A DNA stretch of 6,750 bases from an uncultured Gammaproteobacteria bacterium. GTDB lineage: Bacteria; Pseudomonadota; Gammaproteobacteria; GCA-001735895. The position numbers and the translations under genes are program-made. Every line of letters begins with the position of its first letter. Positions within the stretch are counted from its first letter, which is position 1. The notes beneath the pieces are model-generated. The model did not search any database and was not told the origin of the DNA. It saw nothing but the letters and a program-made list of their open reading frames with translations. Positions 5,449 through 6,750 of this stretch are shown piece by piece. Location: positions 1 through 6,750 of the forward strand of contig CALJQI010000430.1 of the NCBI GenBank assembly GCA_937980285.1. The letters are read 5' to 3'.

Positions 5449-6750
5449 CTAGTGTGACTTGACGTAATCGATGACCTGGTCGCGCTCGGATAGCACCAGG
5501 AACAGGCCCAGGTCGTCGGCCTGCATTTCGGCGATCGCGAGCTTGACGCCGGCGAGCGGAGATTCGGCGAAAAGAATTCGCTCCGCGGGCATGCCGGCTT
5601 GCAGGCAGGCCTGCTTCATGATTTCGCTGACTTCACCGGGTTGACGGCCGCGCAGGTAATCCTCGAGTTCGACGATGACCACGTGGTCGGGTTCGATCGA
5701 GCAGACGCCCTCGGCGATGGCGGCGATTTCGTCGTCGGAGCGATCGCCGGCGGAACCGAACAGCGCCCACTTGCGCCGTGCCGCCATGCTGCCGACGGTG
5801 TCGGTCACGGCCGCGACGCTGTGCGCATTGTGGGCAAAGTCGACGATAACACGCGCCGAATTGGCCAGCGTAAAGCTGTTGAGCCGGCCCGGGTTGTCTG
5901 AATCGTCGCTGTTAAAACGGCATAGCCCGTCGCGCATCTGCTGGCTGCTGTAGCCCAATGCGCCGGCGACCGCGATCGCGCCGAGGGCGTTGCGTACGTT
6001 GTGCGCCGCGGCGCCGTTGAGAGTCATCGGAATGTCGGCTATGGCGCAGACCTGGTCGAATCCCTCGCCGTCGAACAAAACGAGAAATCCGTTTTCGCTG
6101 AAACAGCAGCAGCGCCCAAGTTCGATTTGCTGCTGGATTTTCGGCTTCGAACGGTCGAGGCTGAACCAGCACAAATGCTGTCCCGGTTCGTCCGCCAGGA
6201 ACTCGACGATGCCGTCATCGTCGGCATTGACCACCAGGGTCGCGTCCCGCGTCAGCGCCTTCGACACCGTGAACTTGGTCTCGGTCAGCGCCTTCAGGGT
6301 GTTGACGCCGTACTGGCCGAGGTGATCGCTGGCGACGTTGGTCACCAGCGCCGCGCTGGCGCGCCGCAGCGGCAGCCCGCGCCGCAGGATGCCGCCGCGC
6401 GCGACCTCGAGGAAAGCGACTTCGAGGCGCGGGTCGCGCAGTAACAGGCGCGCGCCGCCCGGTCCGGAATAGTCGCCGCGGTCGAGCAGGTCATCGCCGA
6501 CGCGCACGAAATCGGTCGAGGTGACGCCGGAGGTTTGCCCGGCCGCGCGCGCGATGCCGTCGAGCAGGCGTACGCTGGTCGATTTGCCGTTGGTGCCGGT
6601 AATCAACGCAACCGGAATGTCGTGAATCGCGGCCCAGTCGATCGACTCGGGCGAGGGGATTTGATCGACCGCGTAGCTGGCGCTACCCTCGCCGTGGCCG
6701 ATGGAGACCAGTTCGTCGTCGGCGAGAAAGTCGACGCCGTGGCTGGCGGC
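5449..6750 (-). CDS. Mur ligase family protein, cyanophycin synthetase-like (5' end beyond window)
   Basis: The frame is open from the right edge to a TAG stop (TCACAC...CTA on the plus strand, stop at 5449-5451), giving 433 visible residues and no start. A TTG at 6606 codes an internal Leu just before the P-loop and is not a credible start. The ATP P-loop is G-T-N-G-K-S-T (52-58). E-V-A-R-G-G-I-L-R-R-G (115-125) and V-A-S-D-H-L-G (139-145) are the signatures that separate cyanophycin synthetases from MurC-F. H-N-V-R-N-A (250-255), the C-terminal D-F-A-H-N (304-308), G-S-A-G-D-R (332-337) and R-G-R-Q-P-G-E (367-373) follow in the expected order. Such enzymes activate a carboxylate as acyl-phosphate and join it to an amine, in the cytosol. 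The 48 residues before the P-loop carry no ATP-grasp ending, so this appears to be a stand-alone ligase with unknown substrate. Three adjacent cysteines (214-216) are unusual. Confidence 0.9.
   Translation of the reverse strand, partial: AASHGVDFLADDELVSIGHGEGSASYAVDQIPSPESIDWAAIHDIPVALITGTNGKSTSVRLLDGIARAAGQTSGVTSTDFVRVGDDLLDRGDYSGPGGARLLLRDPRLEVAFLEVARGGILRRGLPLRRASAALVTNVASDHLGQYGVNTLKALTETKFTVSKALTRDATLVVNADDDGIVEFLADEPGQHLCWFSLDRSKPKIQQQIELGRCCCFSENGFLVLFDGEGFDQVCAIADIPMTLNGAAAHNVRNALGAIAVAGALGYSSQQMRDGLCRFNSDDSDNPGRLNSFTLANSARVIVDFAHNAHSVAAVTDTVGSMAARRKWALFGSAGDRSDDEIAAIAEGVCSIEPDHVVIVELEDYLRGRQPGEVSEIMKQACLQAGMPAERILFAESPLAGVKLAIAEMQADDLGLFLVLSERDQVIDYVKSH

Noticed and set aside
1..6750. 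CRISPR array, tRNA or rRNA gene, insertion sequence, phage or defence system
   Set aside because: I found no repeat-spacer pattern, cloverleaf, transposase or integrase motif, or terminal repeats on either strand.

Overview
The window looks like chromosomal DNA of a Gram-negative bacterium, most likely a marine-type gammaproteobacterium. The reasons are GC-rich genes (two 60-base samples counted by hand gave 63% and 82% GC), Shine-Dalgarno-type starts, and protein families that I associate with Pseudomonadota. The taxonomic call is inference. Six protein genes are visible, two of them cut by the window edges. I see no RNA gene, CRISPR array, insertion sequence or phage gene.

Left part (1-1662, minus strand): a two-gene operon encodes a small four-helix membrane protein and, 9 bases downstream, a potassium-channel-type protein with one two-helix pore and two tandem NAD-binding RCK (TrkA-N) domains. 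The channel gene runs off the left edge, so its C-terminus is missing. Its selectivity filter is T-T-G-F-G-E rather than the usual T-V-G-Y-G-D. A plausible promoter lies upstream of the small gene.

Middle left (1808-3007, plus strand): a divergently transcribed M24 'pita-bread' metalloenzyme is very close to the DMSP lyase DddP. All six metal ligands recalled for DddP align at one constant offset. The Asp proposed to start DMSP cleavage is a Val, so it is probably not a DMSP lyase of the known type.

Centre (about 3065-5448, minus strand): a block of visibly lower GC (45-53% in three hand-counted 60-base samples of the large gene). It carries a small secreted two-cysteine protein and a large polytopic TMTC/GT-C-like glycosyltransferase with C-terminal TPR repeats. 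It may be accessory DNA, but no mobility genes or flanking repeats are visible.

Right part (5449-6750, minus strand): the 3' portion of a Mur-ligase-superfamily gene of the cyanophycin-synthetase type. It apparently lacks the ATP-grasp half of cyanophycin synthetase. Its start lies beyond the right edge.

The genes do not form one obvious pathway. The best candidates for new biology are the channel plus small membrane protein pair, the DddP-like enzyme with an altered active site, and the stand-alone cyanophycin-synthetase-like ligase.
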